Shown here one piece after another: positions 13,089 through 25,030 of a stretch of DNA of 64,000 nucleotides. Made by a program: the position numbers and the translations under genes. Below the pieces are notes generated by a model. The model was not told the origin of the DNA, ran no database searches, and saw only the letters and a list, made by a program, of their open reading frames with translations. The DNA comes from Seriola aureovittata (lineage: Eukaryota > Chordata > Actinopteri > Carangiformes > Carangidae), in the NCBI RefSeq assembly GCF_021018895.1, contig NC_079386.1, positions 13,977,552 through 14,041,551 on the forward strand, written 5' to 3'. The first letter of the stretch is position 1. Each line of letters starts with the position of its first letter.

Positions 13089-13568
13089 AGAAAGCTGCAT
13101 CATCAAAACCAAAGTAAAATGGCTGACAGTATCTTCTGAAACAATTGTGAGCACCTCTGCTTTCCAAATATCAGACATGCTCACTATTTTATACTGTTAA
13201 TTTGTTAATAGATTATGTAAATAAATTGGTTTGATACTATTTTAGCACAAGGCACAACAGATCTGAGGTGTATTCACATTAAATATTTATGAGTGGTGTT
13301 ATTATTATTATTTTTATTTTTAATAATTTTTTTAAATTTTTAAGTTATTTTGTCACTTATTTGTACGATTTTAGTAGGAAACTTTGAATACAGGCTGTTC
13401 CAAAAAGCAGCAACAATTAGCAGTTTGATGCATTATATTTCAGCTTTAGTACTCAAGTTATTGTGCAGTTTTAAAGTCATTAAGTGTGAGATGATAGATG
13501 TTAGATTTCAACAGTGTTTTGTGTGTTTAACCTGTTTGACATAATGTGAGTGTGATCCAGCTGTTCTC

Positions 13569-13574
13569 AATAAA
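13569..13574 (+). terminator. Gene A poly(A) signal
   Basis: AATAAA lies about 480 bases after the stop codon. A second AATAAA at 13219-13224 is closer. Either could end the mRNA, and both lie in AT-rich 3' untranslated sequence. Confidence 0.45.
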
Positions 13575-14904
13575 ATACCACCAATACGACTGAATTGTTT
13601 TGTCAATATTTATTCTCATATTTTTGTTACAATTTGCAAATTTAACATTAAATGAAGAAAAGAAAAGTAGCTAGGTGCTCCTGTCCCCTTTTAGTATTAA
13701 CTAGTAATACATTTGAATTCTCATACAGGGTTTATTTAATCAGTCTGTCTGAAAAGTTAAAGCGTATTCCTGTGCGCGGTCTGTGTATTTTAAATGAAAT
13801 ATGAATCCACTATTGTACTGGACAGAACAATTTGAACAATTAGGGGCAGGACTTCAGCTTTTCACAATCTCTGCTGTTCATGAGACTATTTCTGTTTTGC
13901 TCGTGCTCAGTCACTTCCTGTAAGAGAAGCTGTGACCAAGTTTGAAACAAGAATTTCACTGCAAAGTGAAGAGAGTCCGTGGTGGAGTAACAGAATACTT
14001 CTTTTACTATAGTGAAACTCCACTTTATGATTTCAGCTGAACAATGAACGTATTTCCAGATAAAATCTTCACTGTTGTGTGAGGGAACCAGTGGATTACC
14101 AGCACTTACTGAATTGATAACAGTGAGTATGACACTTAGCTTCATCTCTCCCTTTAGAATTGTGTGCTGTAGATCGGTAGTAAATTTATTTGAAGAAGAT
14201 ATTGTGTTTATTTTATGTATTTTGATCTTGAATCATTCATGCAGCAGCCTTTACAGCAGTATCAGGAATTGCCAATACTTTGCGAAGCCACAGTAGCCTT
14301 CAGGATGACAGGAAGGAAACAGAAATGACTCTCTCCATGCAGCCTAACGAGTCATTCAAACCTCCCTATTACTTTTCAGCAATTTTCACAGGCAGTTTTA
14401 AACTTCAGCAATCGCACAATATCTGCTAAACTCTGACCCAGTTAAGAGCTGGTCATACTCGAGGCTCGTCCACCATAAGTGATGTTGTAATCTAATGTGA
14501 AAAAGCTGAAACACATTCATAGTGAACTTTATAGCTGTCTCTTACCATTAGAGTTAAAATTTGATTGATCAAAAGCATGGATGTTGTGTATATGCATGCA
14601 AAGATGTGTACTCATTACACAAGCACAATACAGGCACTATGTACGCGAGGAGCGTCTGCTTATAAAGTATCAAATTCACAAAGCAACACAATAGAAAATG
14701 CTGAAGGTAAAATGGCAGGTATTTTTGTGAGATGCTTTGATTGCTTTGCATTAAATTCAAACTCGTCTGTTTGTGCAGTGACAGAAGAAGAAGTGTAAAT
14801 CCAGTCTTTAGTTGTGTCAGCTTTGAGTAAAAGGGAAGGAAGCGAAGGCAAGTTTAACTCGGAAGAAGAAGAAGAAGTTGGGGGGAAAAAAAACAACCTG
14901 GGGA
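13575..14904. other. Intergenic region between genes A and B
   Basis: AT-rich sequence with no credible exon. Short open frames here have no domain features, and none continues into the neighbouring genes. It ends in purine-rich DNA (about 14825-14895) just upstream of the gene B promoter block. Confidence 0.5.
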
Positions 14905-14928
14905 ATATTTATATGAAATGTAACTTCT
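14905..14928 (+). promoter_or_regulatory. Conserved proximal promoter block of gene B
   Basis: A 24-base block starting ATATTTATATGAAATG recurs with one base change upstream of gene D (36998-37021) and gene E (50286-50309), about 120-160 bases before each start codon. Its TATA-like content and position suggest core promoter or 5' UTR. No experimental support is available. Confidence 0.4.
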
Positions 14929-15028
14929 GTTTCTCCACAGTCCCTAGTTTCTATTCATTTGCTTCAGTTTCAAGCTTTCTCTTTACAACGCAGAGGAACA
15001 TCTGAGCGTGATGGTGCTGGGTGTGAGG

Positions 15029-18000
15029 ATGGGACAGATTTCACCCTGTGTGCTCGGGTTGTTCTGTGAGTATTGATGTAGATTGAGGAAAACGTGGGAA
15101 GAACAGACTTCCAGAGGTTCATTCAGTTTTCCTGACACTACTTGAAATCAGCATGTTTGTTTTTTGCAGTGATTTGCTAAATTTTATACCTTGATATTTC
15201 CCAATATAGGTGCCATTGATGCAAGCTCTGCTATCTGCTTTGGTTATTGTTCATTGATGGTTTCTGTTTTTCCGATAATGTCCATTATTTCAGTGCTGAT
15301 CACTCTCCTCTACTCTGGACATGCTGAAGGTAATTTCTCAGTTTTCTTTCTTTTCTTTTTCTGTTCTCACTTAAGATGAATGTCCACTTACTGCATCACT
15401 TTAAGCACTTTCTGTTGCTTTTTCTTCTCTGTTGTCAGTGTATTCACTATGTCAATCCATGCATCCACACAGATTGAACAAATAGATTGTGACTAGAATA
15501 GTAGATATTTTATGTTGCTAACTGTGTAGTGTTGTATGAATGTCCGTGTTGTGTTCCAGATGCTGTACTGACCCTTGAGCCCAACTGGTCCACTTTCTTC
15601 ACTGGAGAATCTGTTACCTTAATATGTGACACGCAGGAAAGAGAGGAAACAGACTGGGAATACCAAATCAAGAAGGATAGCTGGGAATTTGTTCAGTACA
15701 ATTCCTATAAACGCTACACATTACATCTCTGGACAGGCTACAGTAGTGAATACCAGTGCTTTGCTCGCCACAGGCGCACATATGAAATAAAACGCAGTAA
15801 CATCATGTCTTTGACTGTATCAGGTGAGTCCTCAGTGTTTTATCACCATGAAACTTTCCCATGACCATTAGCACTCATGCAGGAGCCCAGCTCATATGAT
15901 TGCCCGAGTTGTGTAAAGTCTAGTAACAGTATAAGTCTAATTGTATTTTCAATCATATGTTGTAAACATTTTTAAAATACCCTGAATCTTGAAACTTTGA
16001 CCAGGGCCTCTGTATTTTTCCCTGCTACTTTCCTCACAGAAAAATATGGTGCCAGTCTTTTAAAAGCTCAGCAGACTCAGTGTAATCCAGAATTACTATT
16101 TGCTGTTAAACATCAGCTAATGTGGATAAAATAATCACAAATAAAATTTAAAAAAAAGGAGAAGAAGTACACGGCTGAGCGCTCCACATCAGTATTTGTG
16201 GCCTTTCAAGAATTACCACAAAATTAAGGAAATGTTTCCCTTGTGAAAACCAAATAGCAGATTGATGTGGTGTGTCATATCCTGTCCTATTTATTTGATA
16301 ATTTACATGATTTTGTTTCTTATAGATAAACCCAAGGCCACACTGCTGCCAGGCACAACAACCATACCAGCAGGAGGCAGCGTGACACTGACCTGCTCTG
16401 TGGACGGCTCTGCTGAATGGAAATATTACTGGTCCAGACAAACCTCAGGGTCTTATGAAGATCTGACCATGAGATATGGTGATCAAAACAGAGAGCTCAA
16501 TATCTCACAAGGAGGCAAATACTGGTGCACCGGAGGTCGAGGAAATCCAGTCTTCTACACTCATGCAAGTGATGTGGTCCCCATTAAGATAACGTGTGAG
16601 TTCAATGATTCTATTTGGAATAAAACGACATGCATTCCTGATTACAATTTCAAAACTTTCTTTGTTGATTTTATATTTCTGGTGTCAACAGTTTCCAATA
16701 AGGTCACTTTGACTCTGCAACCCAGCTGGCGTCAGATTTTCAGTGGTGAGACGATCACTCTCAGGTGTGAGATCGAGGGAGGAGGAGACGTTCAGTGGGA
16801 GTATGAATGGAGAACACCCGTGTCGAGCACACGATGGACATACGTTAATTACTGGAGCATCAGTGCGTCTCCGTCCTACAGCGGGAGCTACACGTGTAGG
16901 GGTGCACACAGAGGGGACCAGGACTCTTCAACAGAGTGGAGTAAAGGCATCACAATAACAGTATCACGTAAGTCATACATTTCTTATTCTTTCATCTCCT
17001 GGTGTGTCAACATACAGAAGGGACAAACTGCAGCTTCTGGAGTAATATAATTCAGAGAACCTGTAGTGTGTGATACACAGATTTACTCCAATAGATCAAA
17101 GTAAACTGCAAAGAATCAGGAGAAAGAAAAACACTTTGGAGTCGACCGGTCACTGATTTTGTCTAATAACACAACTGACAGAGAAGTCTCAAAATCAAGT
17201 GTTATTGTCACAAAGAGCTGCAGACATGTAACATCCCCCAGTGCAACAGTGTTTTACCATACAACTGGTTAGATCCTTTTTAGCAAATACTGTAGCTGAC
17301 AACTATGTGATGTCTTCATTTTACAGTTGTGTGGTCAGCAATATTAATATGAATTAATAATATTAATTCATATTAATTAATGATATTATATGCAAAAAAT
17401 GTATTATATAAGGTTTTATTTATATAATTGTATGTATGAATGGGAAACACCCAGATCACTCAAACCTTCAGATCAACATGAATACAGGATTAGTTCTGCT
17501 TCATCATCCCACAGTGGAGACTACAGGTGTAGGGGCAGAGTGAAAAGTGCACAACAGTTTTCAACAAAGTTGAGTGATTCCTTCAGTTTGACAGTATCTG
17601 ACAGTAAGTTTGATCATATCTCATCAGTCATTATTGATCTCTGCTGAAATCATTTATATTGTAGAGTACACATTCACCTTTCTGTTATAATGTAGATGTA
17701 GAGGACAGACAGAAATAGAGAAATCATATATACACTATGCAGGATAAAAACATTGTATGTAATCCACCAACAAAACATACTAACATGTTTACAATGTGGG
17801 AAACTCACCAGATAAACCCCGGCCTGTCCTCACTGTGTCTCCATCATGGCTGAGTCCTGGAGCCTCAGTAACTCTGAAGTGTGAGGTTGAACTTCCATCT
17901 GCAGGATGGAGGTTCTACTGGTACAAGGCTGTTCCTGATGGATCACAGCGCTCCTACAGCTATGAGCTGCTCCCTGGTAACAGCAGTGGGACTGAACAGG

Positions 18001-21000
18001 ATTCCTATATCGTCCATGGTCAGACACACACAGCAGGATATGTGTGTAAGGCTGGAAGAGGAGACCCAGTGATTTACACTGAGACTAGTGAACTAAAGTT
18101 TGTCTGGTCTGGAGGTGAGTTTGTTAGTGTCCTTGATTTCTTTATAGGGGCAGGTGTCATCAGCCCAGACATTTAGTTTCCCAACACATGGATAGGGCCT
18201 GAGCATAGCCCCGTTCATCTGGAGGTCAGTTTGAATGTTTGTTTTTTGGTTTCCCGCCCTTTCTGTTCACTTTGGTCTTTCCAGTTTTTTACAAACGTGT
18301 CTTAAAAACTAAAACCTATTTTGACTTTTCATATACAGTGCACATTGTAGAGCGTCCGTAGCTCAGGAGGTAGACTGGGTTGTGAACTAATAGGAATATG
18401 TGCAAAGCACTTTGAGTATCAATCAATCAAGTATTTGTCAAATCTCATAATGGTAACTTTCAATAACGGTAACTTGCTTCAGACAAAACTATGAAAAACA
18501 CCAAACACACACAGCTTCATTTACATTCAACCATTTCTAAACCTGCGTCTTTAGCTCCAGGTCCTCTTTCTGTCTTCTTTTGTTGGGGCAACTTTTCAGG
18601 GTGCATTACTGCCCCCTGCAGCTGGCAGGAATATATAGTATATCAACCCTGTGCTTATATTATGCGTGCACATTCTTGTTTGCCCTGGTTCAACACTGTT
18701 TTGTTTTATCCTCAACAATACAAGATTAAAACCACAATAAACCTAAAGAAAATAAGTTTTTGACCTTTCTTCCTGTGTTTGTTCTTCAGATGTTCGTCCA
18801 TCAGCGTCTCTCACAGTGAGTCCTGACAGAGTGCAGCACTTCACCTCTGACTCTGTCTCACTGAGCTGTGAGGGAAACTCTACTGAGTGGAGAGTGATGA
18901 GGTTTGCTGAGGGTGACTACCTGTCCTGCTCTGACTGGGGGAGAATGACTGGATCAATATGCAACATTCATAGTTTACAGTACGCTGATGCAGTGTACTG
19001 GTGTGAGTCTGGATCTGGAGAGTTCAGCAATGCAGTCAACATGACTGCAGGTCGAGTTTTATTCATTTGTTTTTCTTGCTTCGTGTAATTTATTTTGTGT
19101 CCAGTAGATTCTGTCTAGATTCAGTTCATAATCTGAAAGTAAAGTGTCTTACAGTGGAATACTGCATGTTTTTTTTTTTTAAAGTACTGGTGGCTTCACT
19201 CACTCCCTTTGACACTATTAAGATGTAGGTGTACAAGCCAAATGTCAGGTCAATGTCTGCTGATTCTAAAGTTAGAAAAGATTGAAAGTGTGATCTCTAA
19301 TCTATATATGTCGATCTCCGTTTCACAGATACTGGTATTATCCTGGTGAGTCCTGTCCATCCTGTGGCTGAGGGAGCATCTGTCACCCTCAGCTGCAAGC
19401 TGCGGCCGGAAAATGTCCTTTCTAATGTGATTTTCTATAAAAATGACAAACTCATCCAAAACGACACCAGACGGGAGCTGACCATCCCTGCAGTGTCAAG
19501 GTCACATGAAGGCTTTTATAAATGTAAAGGAGAAACTTCACTGCGGACATTGCGGAGCGGGGCGTCACTGGAGAGTTGGATGTCAGTGAAATGTGAGTAT
19601 GGTTAAAACAGATTCTTCAGCAGTTGTTCAGTAAGTTGTGCTACAGTTTGAGATAGAAAAAGTAAACAGTGAGTCAGAAAGTTAACTTTTTAGATTGTGA
19701 GTGAGAAATGGGTTTTTATATTATGGTTTTTATTATTGAAAAGGAAGCTCATGGTTAACATAAGTTATTGTTTCTTAGTCTTGGATTTTTGTTGCTAAGA
19801 CTTGACGTGACCTTGACTCTGTCTTTGTAAAGCACTATGGAAACTCTCTGAGAAGAGTCACATAAATAATATAGATAATTCATTATAGCAGTGTCCGGAC
19901 CTGAAGACTCTTGGTTTCCTGTGCCGCTGATCGTTGGGTTGGTTTGTGGACTTTTACTGATCGTTCTCCTGCTGCTGCTTTTTCGCTACAGAAAGACAAA
20001 AAGTGAGATCTTTCCCTTCTGATATTTGATTACACTCTAATTAGTCGACAGAAAAATGTATTCAGATGTAATTACGTGCCAAAGCAACAATAGAACAATT
20101 TGCAATACAAAACCATGTAACAGCAAATGTCTTTTCCACAGATTCATGCTTTATCAGGTTGGTACAACACTTCTCTTATTTTGAGCATAACAACAGTTCA
20201 TTACAGGTTCCCCATTAAATATATTCTATTTATTATATCTGTTGGGGTCTTGCCAGGTCTCAGAGCACCAATCAGAGCTCTGCTACAGACCACATGATGA
20301 AACAGGATGAAACCCAGTGTAGGAAATACACTTCTCCTCTCCATGGTCAGCCATAATCCTGATGCATTTCATCACCAATTAAGGTGATTGTAAATGACTG
20401 ATGATTGACAATCTCTGATGTTTAAATAATATGTACATTTCAGATGAATCCAGGGATGTCACATATTCTGTAATTGAGCTTGAAAACGTCGCTAAAAACA
20501 GTGAGTAAGAAAAACATGCAGTAAATAGAAAAAACCTGAGCTGTTTTTGTTTTCATCACTGTTCTGCTGTGCTGGCATATACATAGACATGAGGGCATGC
20601 CACATTTTATTTATCTTTGTCCATCCATCTGTATAAGCTGAAACATGGCTTCTGTTTCAGATGACAAACTCATGTATGCCCAGTTGGTCTTCCACAAAAA
20701 AGGTAAAGCTTGAAATCAGTGTAATGTGATTTCTGTTCATCCAAGACAATTATGATTTTTCAGTGTTTGTAAAATGGATGTTTTATTTTTTTTGCTTGTT
20801 GTACTTTATTAGATTTCTTCACACGCTCATTATCATTATTTGCAATTCCCACTATCAAATCATTTCAATGTAATGCAGCTAATATTGCAACCTGTAACAT
20901 ATTTTCTCTTGTTTTTTGTTTGTTTGTTTTACATAATGTTTGTATCGCTGAAGAAAACAGTATGAACCGGTACATTAGCAGTGTAAACTGAGACGTTACT

Positions 21001-21232
21001 GGAGAAACATTTCAATCGAACCATCTCTCTTTTCGTAGGAAGATCAGCTCCTGCAGCAGCTGATAAAACAGTTTATTCTGAAATCAAAGTTGGACCAACT
21101 CATGGTAATAATGCAGCAGTAACATAACATGCATATGGGTTAAATAATGCGCGTGAAATGACAGAGATCGCCCTTCATTTCTGAGTGACATCACAATCTC
21201 TTTTTTCCTTCGGTTTTCTTGCAGATCAATAA
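15029..21232 (+). CDS. Gene B: complete FCRL/LITR-like inhibitory receptor, 6 Ig domains, about 700 aa
   Basis: Exons: signal 15029-15065 and 15294-15329 (together MGQISPCVLGLFLLITLLY, then SGHAE); Ig 15560-15823 (outermost D1, residues 25-112), 16326-16595 (type II, 113-202), 16692-16967 (type I, 203-294), 17812-18114 (III, 295-395), 18790-19050 (IV, 396-482), 19329-19592 (V, 483-570); TM 19889-20002 (571-608); tail 20142-20157, 20257-20345, 20444-20500, 20661-20702, 21039-21104, 21225-21232. The frame closes at TAA 21230. The start is chosen by alignment with the signal exons of C, D and E; an in-frame ATG 18 bases upstream (15011) could extend it. A 5'-truncated type I exon near 17430-17603 is left out. 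Tail motifs indicate an inhibitory receptor. Ligand unknown. Confidence 0.85.
17346..17374. repeat. AT-rich perfect palindrome at a lost Ig half-exon
   Basis: Arms AATATGAATTAAT (17346-17358) and ATTAATTCATATT (17362-17374) are exact inverted copies around a 3-base spacer. It sits about 50 bases before the truncated Ig exon, at the edge of the lost segment. Confidence 0.8.
17428..17603 (+). pseudogene. Gene B: 5'-truncated type I Ig exon
   Basis: From TATGAATGGGAAA onward the sequence matches the second half of type I exons such as 6423-6698, with an intact GTAAGT donor at 17604. The first half, including the first conserved Cys and the splice acceptor, is replaced by AT-rich DNA. Skipping it keeps phase, so gene B stays open with one domain fewer. 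Confidence 0.75.
18349..18419 (+). repeat. Internally deleted tRNA-related SINE fragment
   Basis: GTAGCTCAGGAGGTAGA resembles the A-box region of tRNA-derived fish SINEs. GCAAAGCACTTTGAGT resembles the AAAGCGCTTTG stretch found near the 3' end of such repeats. The middle is missing and no tRNA cloverleaf can be folded. Family is from memory, so low confidence. Confidence 0.35.
19889..20002 (+). other. Gene B transmembrane exon
   Basis: A 38-codon exon: stalk SGPEDSWFPVP, a Leu/Val/Ile-rich membrane run without charged residues, then RYRKTK as stop-transfer. The acceptor is TAG at 19886-19888 and the donor is GTGAGA at 20003. Confidence 0.85.
20142..21232 (+). other. Gene B cytoplasmic tail exons
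   Basis: Motifs in order: KYTSPL (20257-20345); VTYSVI, an ITIM (20444-20500); LMYAQL, an ITIM (20661-20702); TVYSEI, an ITSM-like TxYxxI (21039-21104). The final exon adds Asp-Gln and then TAA. The order parallels gene A, but B lacks equivalents of A's YDTI and SVYSDL exons. Confidence 0.8.
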
Positions 21233-21429
21233 AGAGATCGACAAAACCGCTGGAATGTGTGACAACATGAAAACGACATCTTTATTTAGGAAATATTTTC
21301 AGCTTTTATGTACTGAAACCCTTCTGTGCAACTCTGCTATCAAAATATAAAACTTTCATTTGTACAGGTTATGTAATGGCAAAGACATAATATGAACTTA
21401 ATCCATTTTTCTTGGTGAAAAGACAACAT

Positions 21430-21481
21430 ATAATTTAATATAATATAATATAATATAATATAATATAATATAATATAATAT
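21430..21481. repeat. (TAATA)n microsatellite
   Basis: About ten near-perfect copies of a five-base AT unit lie directly before the Rex3 fragment. The last 11 bases (21471-21481) recur at 22347-22357 on the other side of the insertion. Confidence 0.85.
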
Positions 21482-22346
21482 CCAAAACATTGCGTGGACA
21501 TTGCGTGGACATCGGGGGCAGTGTCTCTGGAGTGGCAAACCGGGTGGTGGTCCCCATCTTTAAGAGGGGTGACCAGAGGGTGGAATTACACTCCTCAGCC
21601 TCCCCGGTAAGGTCTATGCCAGGGTACTGGAAAAGAGGGTCGAACCTCAGATTGAGGAGGAGCGATGTGGTTTCGTCCTGGACGTGGAACTGTGGACCAG
21701 CTCTTTACCCACGCTAGGGTGCAGGAGGGAGCATGGGAATTTGCCAATCCAGTCCACATGTGTTTTGTGGATTTGGAGAAAGCTTACGACCGTGTCCCCA
21801 GGGGCTCCCTGTGGGGGGCGCTCCGGGAGTATGGGGTGGATGGCCCCTTGTTAGCAGCCATCAAGTCCCTGTACCAAAGGAGTGTGAGTCTGGTTCGCGT
21901 AGCCGGCAGTAAGTCGGACCTGTTCCCGATGAGGGTTGGACTCCGTCAGGGCTGCCGTTTGTCACCGGTTCTGTTCATAACTTTTATGGACAGAATTTCT
22001 AGGCGCAGCCGGGTGGTGGACAGGTTTGGGTTCAGTGGCGGGAGGATCTCGTCTCTGCTTTTTGAGGATGATGTGGTCCTCTTAGCTTCATTCAGCACCG
22101 ACCTTCAGCTCTCGCTTGGGCGGTTCGCAGCCACGTGTGATGCGGCTGGAATGAAGATCAGCACCTCCAAGTCTGAGACCATGGTTCTCAGCCGGAAACG
22201 GGTGAATTGCCCGCTCCGGGTCGGGGGGGGGGGTCCTTCCTCAGGTGGAGGAGTTTAAGTATCTCGGGATCCTGTTCTGGACCTCTTTGTTGAGGCTGCT
22301 GCCTCCGCGACCCCGATCTGGATTAGTGGGAGACAACGAGTACGAG
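21482..22346 (+). mobile_element. Rex3-type (RTE-clade) LINE fragment
   Basis: Reverse-transcriptase text is clear: FVDLEKAYDRVPRG, VGLRQGC, then a LLFEDDVVLL box in which the usual Ala before the two Asp is Glu, and TSKSETMVLSRKRV. The stretches at 21533-21551 and 21947-21969 resemble the conserved Rex3 blocks used in fish surveys. It is 5'-truncated and frame-broken. A large part of the C-terminal region is deleted, since KYLGIL-like sequence jumps straight to the 3' end at about 22280. An 11-base AT direct repeat flanks it. Not active. Confidence 0.8.
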
Positions 22347-22357
22347 TAATATAATAT

Positions 22358-22775
22358 GCCCTTTTAATATCTATGCACTGTATGTTGTCACTTAAAGTTT
22401 TAAATCTGTTTATAACATTTAATTTATTGTATGCGATAAACTCTTATCCGACATCACATCCTGTTTTCTTCGTCTTCCTAAAAATGAATCGCTAGGTACT
22501 ACATGCAGGTTTTTTCACCTGGATGTTCAGGTGGAAGTTCAGTTGATCCTTTATGCATCAATAAATATTTGTTCCAGCACAGTTTCACAATGATCATTGA
22601 GACTTAAGACCAAAACACAGGTTACCTTTCCAGACTGTACATAGGCTACTGTGCACAGTGTTTGTTGGGAGATGTTACTATGACTGTTTCTTTATCACTA
22701 TAATGAATTTTGAGAATGTTTGCTTATTTTTTATTTTGGATTTGAACCCGCCTCTTGACGGCATTTAGATGAAGC
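22358..22775. other. Spacer between the Rex3 fragment and pseudogene psi
   Basis: AT-rich sequence with no recognisable exon or signal peptide. The 5' part of the psi receptor, including signal exons and outer domains, is absent here. Confidence 0.5.
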
Positions 22776-25030
22776 TTGAAGGTTGAGGTTGAACATCCAT
22801 CTGCAGGATGGAGGTTCTACTGGTACAAGGTTGTTCATGATGGATCATACCACTACTACAACTATGACCTGCTCCCTGGAAGCAGCAGTGGGACTGATCT
22901 AACGGACAATACCAATTATGATTACGGATATGACCAGAGAATTTTTAGCACATGGTCAGATATACATGACTCCTACAGCTATGAGCTGCTCCCTGGAAGC
23001 AGCAGTGGGACTGAACAGGATTCCTACATCGTCCATGGTTAGACACACACAGCAGGATATGTGTGTATAGCTGGAAGAGGAGACCCAGTGATTTACACTA
23101 TGTATAGTGAACCAAAGTTTGTCTGGTCTGCAGGTGAGTTTGGCTTTTAATTTCTTTCTTTAAAGAAGCAGATGTTTTGTCACCGAGTCAGTCTGTTCAG
23201 CTGTTTGACTGTGATCAAGTTATGTTGAGGACAATGACGCCATCACCAGTCCAAACATGTAGTTTCCAACTCACTCAGTGATTTTAACATATACTTGATG
23301 AGGCTGATTTTCTTTTACATCAGCGTAGCCCCTGAACCCCCTGTCATACTGACACAGGATTTGTGTGAATATTGAAGACTATGAAGAACATGAACTTCCC
23401 CCTATCTTTATTTCCTTCTGTTCTTACATCTTTCTTTCTTCATTTGTCCCTAAATCGCCAAACTAGAGATGAAATCATAACAGAAATTGTTTGAACTCAT
23501 ATCTTTTCCAGATGTTCATCCATCAGTCTCTCTCAGTGAGTCCTGACACTTACAACCCCAGTAATGCAGTGTACTGGTGTGAATCTGAATCAGGAGAGTT
23601 CAGCAATGCAGTCAACATCACTGTACATGGTAAGTTTTTATGAATTTCTTTTCTAAATAGACTTATTGTAGACTCAACCTACTTTAACTAGGCTCGTTCA
23701 TTTATTCTCCTTTGAAAATGAAATGCTTGTTCTTGTTATAATTATATAGTCTAGTCTTCATCACCACCATCGAGCAGCAAAATAAATCTTGATGCAGCCC
23801 TGTCTCCTAGGAATTACATTTCCATCCATCTAGTTAATTTTTTTATTTCTGTTTGTCGTTTTAAAAGTTGTAATAAAAGTTACATAGCTGTACAAAATAG
23901 AAGAGTTTCATCAGAATTAAAGCTGAGCTTCTGAGCTTGACTTTTTAACAGATAAAGGTGTTATCCTGGTGAGCCCTGCCCATCCTGTGACCGAGGGGGG
24001 TCTGTTACTCTTGGCTGCAAATTACAGAAATTAAAGAGGGCGCGGTATCCGTCCCGCATGGTTTTCTATCACAGTGACAAAATCATCCAAGACGACACCA
24101 GGGTGAAACTGAATATCAGTGCGGTGTCAAAGTCGGATGAAGACTTCTACAGGTGTGAATATTCGGGAGAAAAATCACAGCAGAGTTGGATGTCGGTAAA
24201 ATGTGAGTACAATTCAACGATTTCCTCTGAAACTGAAACGCTTTAAATTGTGTAGGAGAACTTGTTTCATACATACGGGTTTTTAAGGGAGAAATATAAA
24301 ATCATACAGGAAATGAAATCTAAAAATACACAAAAGTAAATTATTGGAAATCAAATGAATGATATACTGGTAAGTAAACCATTGTTTGTGCCAGTGTGTA
24401 TTTGCATCCGTGTTCCTATATTTCTGTGTGTAAGCTGTAGATGTGTACAGTGCAGGTGAATGGTGATGCTGCATAAAAACACAACATGTATTTATACTTA
24501 TTATTTAATATTTTTTATGGCAGTGTCAGGACCTTTATTTCTTCTGTCGTTGCTCATTGGGCTGGTTTGTGGAGTCGTACTCATTATTCTCCTGCTCCTG
24601 TGTTGCTATAGGAAACCCAAGGGTAAGACTTTTTTACTCTAATGTTCAATTCTGTACACACATGCATTCTGATGTCATGACATGAGATAATAATCAATCA
24701 GGATTCAGTACAACACCATCTGACAACATGTTTTTGATTTGAAAAATTAAATCATTAATGCTGATGCATCAACATGTATATAGCATTTTAGTTTTATCAA
24801 TAATGTTGCACTGTTAAGGAGTTAAGTCCACCTTAATTTGTCAGTCGGTTCACTGTTGTGTTGCTGTGTTGGAACTGGATCACTGGGAAATATTTCAAAC
24901 TATTCATCTTCCATTTATAGGAAAATGAAAATGTTAATTCTGAATTGAAAATATTGAATTGTTTAAGGATTTATTCTACAGTTTTTAAAGGGATAATTAT
25001 AATGTTATTCACAGATCTCTAAAGAAATAC
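22776..25030 (+). pseudogene. psi: decayed FCRL/LITR-like receptor (types III-IV-V, TM, tail remnants)
   Basis: Homologous to the membrane-proximal half of its neighbours. The type III exon (about 22776-23134) lacks its start, carries a long insertion with two copies of LLPGSSSGT, and has a TAG at about 23040 where paralogs have CAG. The type IV exon (23512-23629) has lost its middle, including the first Cys. The type V exon (23952-24202) has a one-base deletion in a G run near 23996, giving a frameshift. The TM exon (about 24524-24622) has its original acceptor changed, with a possible AG three bases downstream. Tail traces remain at 24921-24955 (VNSELK, with the Tyr codon now Asn) and 25015-25022. 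No signal exons precede it. It cannot encode a receptor. Confidence 0.85.

Noticed and set aside
16262..17050. 262-codon open frame
   Set aside because: It is two separate gene B Ig exons (16326-16595 and 16692-16967) plus a short intron that happens to lack stops. Both exons have clear splice sites.
18349..18419. Possible tRNA gene
   Set aside because: Only an A-box-like stretch is present; no acceptor stem, anticodon arm or T arm can be formed. Better explained as a SINE fragment.
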